Assembly: GCF_014805625.2 (NCBI RefSeq)
Contig: NW_023998415.1
Coordinates: 2,428,273-2,492,272 of the forward strand
Length of the DNA: 64,000 nt
Direction of reading: 5' to 3'
From: Glossina fuscipes
Lineage: Eukaryota > Arthropoda > Insecta > Diptera > Glossinidae
A program made the translations under genes and the position numbers. This document shows, in pieces, positions 60,935 to 64,000 of this stretch. Within the stretch, counting starts at the first letter, position 1. Each line of letters starts with the position of its first letter. The notes under the pieces are model-generated. The model did not search any database and was not told the DNA's origin. It was given only the letters and a program-made list of their open reading frames with translations.

Positions 60935-61677
60935 AAGCAAGTAAAAATATTATATTCGGCTTTGACCGAATCTTTTACACCCATCATCGTTATGCTAAAA
61001 TAGATCAAAAAAAAAAAAAAAAAAGGATTGTATGGGCGTGGTTGATTTTTTCTATTTTTATAGAAATTTTATAGAAATTTATAACGTACATCTGTTTATC
61101 TGGTTGACGGTTAGCGAGCAAAATACAGAAAAGCAAACGTTTTCTTAGTTTACGTTGCATTGTACGCGTATCCCTGAATCCCCGATTTGCATCATTTTCA
61201 ATTCTTTTTCAAATTTGAACATGATATCTCCATTTTTGCGAACAGAAGTAGGTCTATCACAGACACGATATAGTAGGGCAAAACCGATTACAATTCTGGA
61301 TAGGCGTGTACAATTTTCTTCTTATTTGTGTAAGCATCAGGCATCGTTTGTAAAATAAAGTTGAAGTTTTATCAAGTGAATCTACTATCACTTGTGAGTT
61401 CATCAACTTCCACTTTGCAACACACAGCGGCCTTCTTAGTTTAGGTACTTCGAACGATTTCGCCCATTTTCAATAAAATCCAACATGCGCAGAACTTTCA
61501 ATGCTTCTATCAAATTTGAAGTCATCGCTTACAATAGACGGACATACGGACATGCTTATGACGATTCGGAATACCGATGCTGATCAAAAATATATATACT
61601 TTATCCGTTTCAAACGTTTTGATAAAAACAAATGAATATACCACTCACTCGCTCATCTTCCGGTGATGGGTATAAAA
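60935..61677 (+). repeat. Repeat family A, copy 8, next to a pbl exon
   Basis: The best preserved copy: GCAAGTAAAAATATTATATT, ATTCGGCTTTGACCGAAT (perfect 6-bp arms), TTTACACCCATCATCG, GGGCGTGGTTGATTTTTTCT, a GACGGACATACGGACATGCT block, GATGCTGATCAAAAATATAT, GTTTCAAACGTTTTGATAAA, and the end CTTCCGGTGATGGGTATAAA. It lies in the pbl intron upstream of the exon ending at 60907. Confidence 0.82.
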
Positions 61678-61845
61678 GAAACCAATAAATAAATAATAAA
61701 AACTAATACGAATAAACGCAAATCAAAAAAAATTAAAAACGAAAACTTTTTCATGATTTTTCAATGACATCAAGTAATTAATTTAGTGATCAAAAATGGA
61801 AAAATGGCTGAATATTGTTTCGGAATTACAAAAAAATAAATAAAA

Positions 61846-61848
<3 letters not shown>

Positions 61849-61876
<28 letters not shown>

Positions 61877-61878
61877 TA
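61849..61878. repeat. (AAT)n microsatellite
   Basis: About 10 AAT units in the upstream pbl intron or flank. Confidence 0.9.
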
Positions 61879-62299
61879 TTAGCAAGAAGAATTTTAAAAT
61901 GCGGAAAACATGCACTAAAAGTAGAAAATGGGAAACGTGAAATCAAATAAAAGAAATAAATGAAGTTAATCTATCTATCTGATCTGATCTAAAATAGCAT
62001 ATTATTTAAAAATAAATAAAAAGAAACAAGCTATCACAACAACAGCACATTAAATTATAATTTATAGATAGAACAAATATTCAGCCATCTTTCTTTCTTT
62101 TCATAAATTTTAAATCAAATATAAAACGAGAAAATTTGAATATTTTTGTTTTCAATTTAAACAATTTTCTCTTCTCCTCAAAAAAAACAAAAACAAAAAA
62201 ATAGAACAAAATTGATTTTAAAAAAAAAAAAAAAAAAATTTATAAAAAATATAAGCAAACAACATACATATGCGTCTATGCAATTGTTGCAATTAATAA

Positions 62300-62332
62300 C
62301 TGACTGAACTGACTGACTGACTGACTGACTGA
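62300..62332. repeat. (GACT)n microsatellite
   Basis: About seven GACT units with one break (TGACTGAACTGACTGACTGA). Confidence 0.9.
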
Positions 62333-64000
62333 CGCAACTTTTTATTTACGCGGCATTTTTAACATTTACAAAAGAAAAAAATGTGCTGCTGTTTTTGCTT
62401 TTCTTTTTTTAATAATTTTAATTGAAAAGATCTAAATTACCAAAACCACCATTTTTAAAATATTGATCAATTTTTAGCCATTAATATGTGTATGTGTACA
62501 GTTACATGAAAAAAAAAAAAAACAAAAAATTCGCATAAAAATAAAAAATGTGCAAGCAAATAGCAAACCGCATAATAATTATTGTGAAGATTTTTTGTTA
62601 GTTACTGTTTTTGCTATATTTGTTGTTGATATTTGTTTATGAAAAATGTTAAAAATGCTTTCCTAATTGCGAGACAACTCAACTCCTTATTTTTGCATAT
62701 ATCTGCTTAGTAATGAATTCACTCCTTTGCCGAAAGTTCTTTGCCGAAAGTTCGATTCTAGCCGAACGCTGAGAGCCTATTTCATAGTCATCCATCCTAT
62801 TGTACGCTTAGTTCTAGCTTTTCGAAATATTTCCATTTAAGACAATCTTTCATTTCCTTACACCAAATATGCCGGTTAATAATAATGTCGACTTTCTTAA
62901 GTGAAAGAAAATTTTAAAAATTTCGTACAAAAGCTTAGGGGCCAAACATCCGAAAACTGTCACTTATAATAATCTTAAGAGTAACCTTAGTTAGTTATAT
63001 TAATATAGATTTTTTCATCCAAGTATTTATCCTGATTGTGAAAGTGACATTCAAAGCGATCTTTCCTTTCCTGCACATAATATTATCATTACTTCAATCG
63101 AAACAGTATCCGCTGTATGCTTCACTTTAGTTAATTTCCGTTCCCAAAATATAGCGGTTTTTATTTTTGTTAATGTCAGGAAATTGCCTCATCTATTGAG
63201 AATCTGCCCCGTGGAATCTTTATGCAATGATGTTAAAGCGCTATATAATCGATTTTGAATTGAAAGCATAATATGCCTAGTTCTTGGCTAAGAACGTTGC
63301 CTACACTTAGTATTCCTATCCTTTTACTAGTCAGGCACTCGATGCCGACATGCATATGTGTTTGGTATAAGCCTCAAAATATGGCCGTCCCTATCAACTG
63401 TTAGCAAAAATCACCTAAGGAAACTGAGATTGAACATCTGATCAAGATTTGGTGATCTTGCAAGATCTTTACATTGGCTTTGAGAAGTTGATGTCCCCGC
63501 TTCTAAAATTATATTCCGATTCCTCAACAAAAGTACACACCAAAGAAATTGTATGAAATCGTCACAAGAGAAAAATTCTGGGTCGCATTAAGCTTATCCG
63601 TCTATGCGTCAAATCTCTCCGTTTCCGTTTATTCGTAGATTGTTTGAAATCTTAGTGCTGCCAGACGAATTCAAATGTATTTTATTATCTAGGTCAAGGC
63701 ATTTATTTTGCTTCCAATGAACAAGAGCATTCTATTAATTTAACAGTTGGATGTGAGGTATCCGACGCTTGTGCTATATCTCTTGATGATTGGTATGAAT
63801 TTTGTGCTTTGGAAGGCCGTCCCGTCTCTTAAGGTTGTATCTCCAGAACGGAATCTTACAAATCAATTTCTAGCTGCACATTTTCGTTAGCTGTCGCCTC
63901 AGCGCTATTGCCTTGTTTAAATTCCCAAGGCATTACATGTCGAATATACAGTGACCACAAAAACTCGTTTGTTTCGGCAACTTATAGTGGGGAAATATGA

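Larger units (their letters stand above)
61678..64000. other. Upstream pbl intron or flank, no exon recognised
   Basis: The missing N-terminal BRCT exons of pbl should lie in this direction, but there is no frame over 60 codons and no BRCT-like peptide that I could recognise. AT-rich, with AAT and GACT microsatellites. The last 1.3 kb is less AT-rich and could hide a short exon. Confidence 0.5.

Noticed and set aside
1..64000. CRISPR arrays, bacterial operons, rRNA or tRNA genes
   Set aside because: None seen; the regularly spaced tracts are microsatellites, and no tRNA-like B box in a foldable context was recognised.

Overview
The window is AT-rich, intron-dominated insect nuclear DNA. The only confidently recognised gene is the 3' two-thirds of pebble (pbl), the fly orthologue of the Rho exchange factor ECT2. 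Its protein sequence, short GT-AG introns and abundant mariner-type relics point to a higher dipteran. The sequence feels like an acalyptrate fruit fly (Tephritidae is my guess), but I cannot prove the family from this window. There is no bacterial, organellar or plasmid content.

Layout. Positions 1-40476 hold no coding exon I can support. This stretch contains AT-rich low-complexity DNA, microsatellites, dispersed copies of two repeat families (called A and B here), two decayed mariner transposases (about 12460-13450 and 33500-34100), a mariner-type MITE (20912-21100) and one odd frameshifted ORF pair on the minus strand (24864-25422). It is either one or more giant introns of the plus-strand gene or intergenic DNA.

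From 40477 to 55723 lies the 3' end of a plus-strand gene. It has three phase-matched coding exons (40477-40776, 54264-54748, 54835-55723) separated by a 13.5-kb and an 86-bp intron. The 557 visible residues form a coiled coil split by the large intron, then a polyglutamine tract, a conserved-looking basic/helical block and a long Ser/Thr-rich tail. I do not recognise the protein. The large intron carries more repeats, a 0.57-kb DNA transposon with inverted ends and a 100-N assembly gap.

From 60907 down to 56747, on the minus strand and convergent with the previous gene, are the last seven coding segments of pebble: the end of the BRCT region, a linker with a basic nuclear-localisation-like cluster, the RhoGEF (DH) domain, the PH domain and the C-terminal tail (597 residues). 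The first BRCT exons are not visible up to 64000 and must be short, distant or outside the window. The two genes' stop codons are about 1.0 kb apart.

No wholly new system is visible. The items most worth checking are a 90-nt, stop-free, in-frame intron inside the pebble DH domain; a repeat copy lying 28 bp from a pebble splice acceptor; and the frameshifted unrecognised ORF pair near 25 kb.
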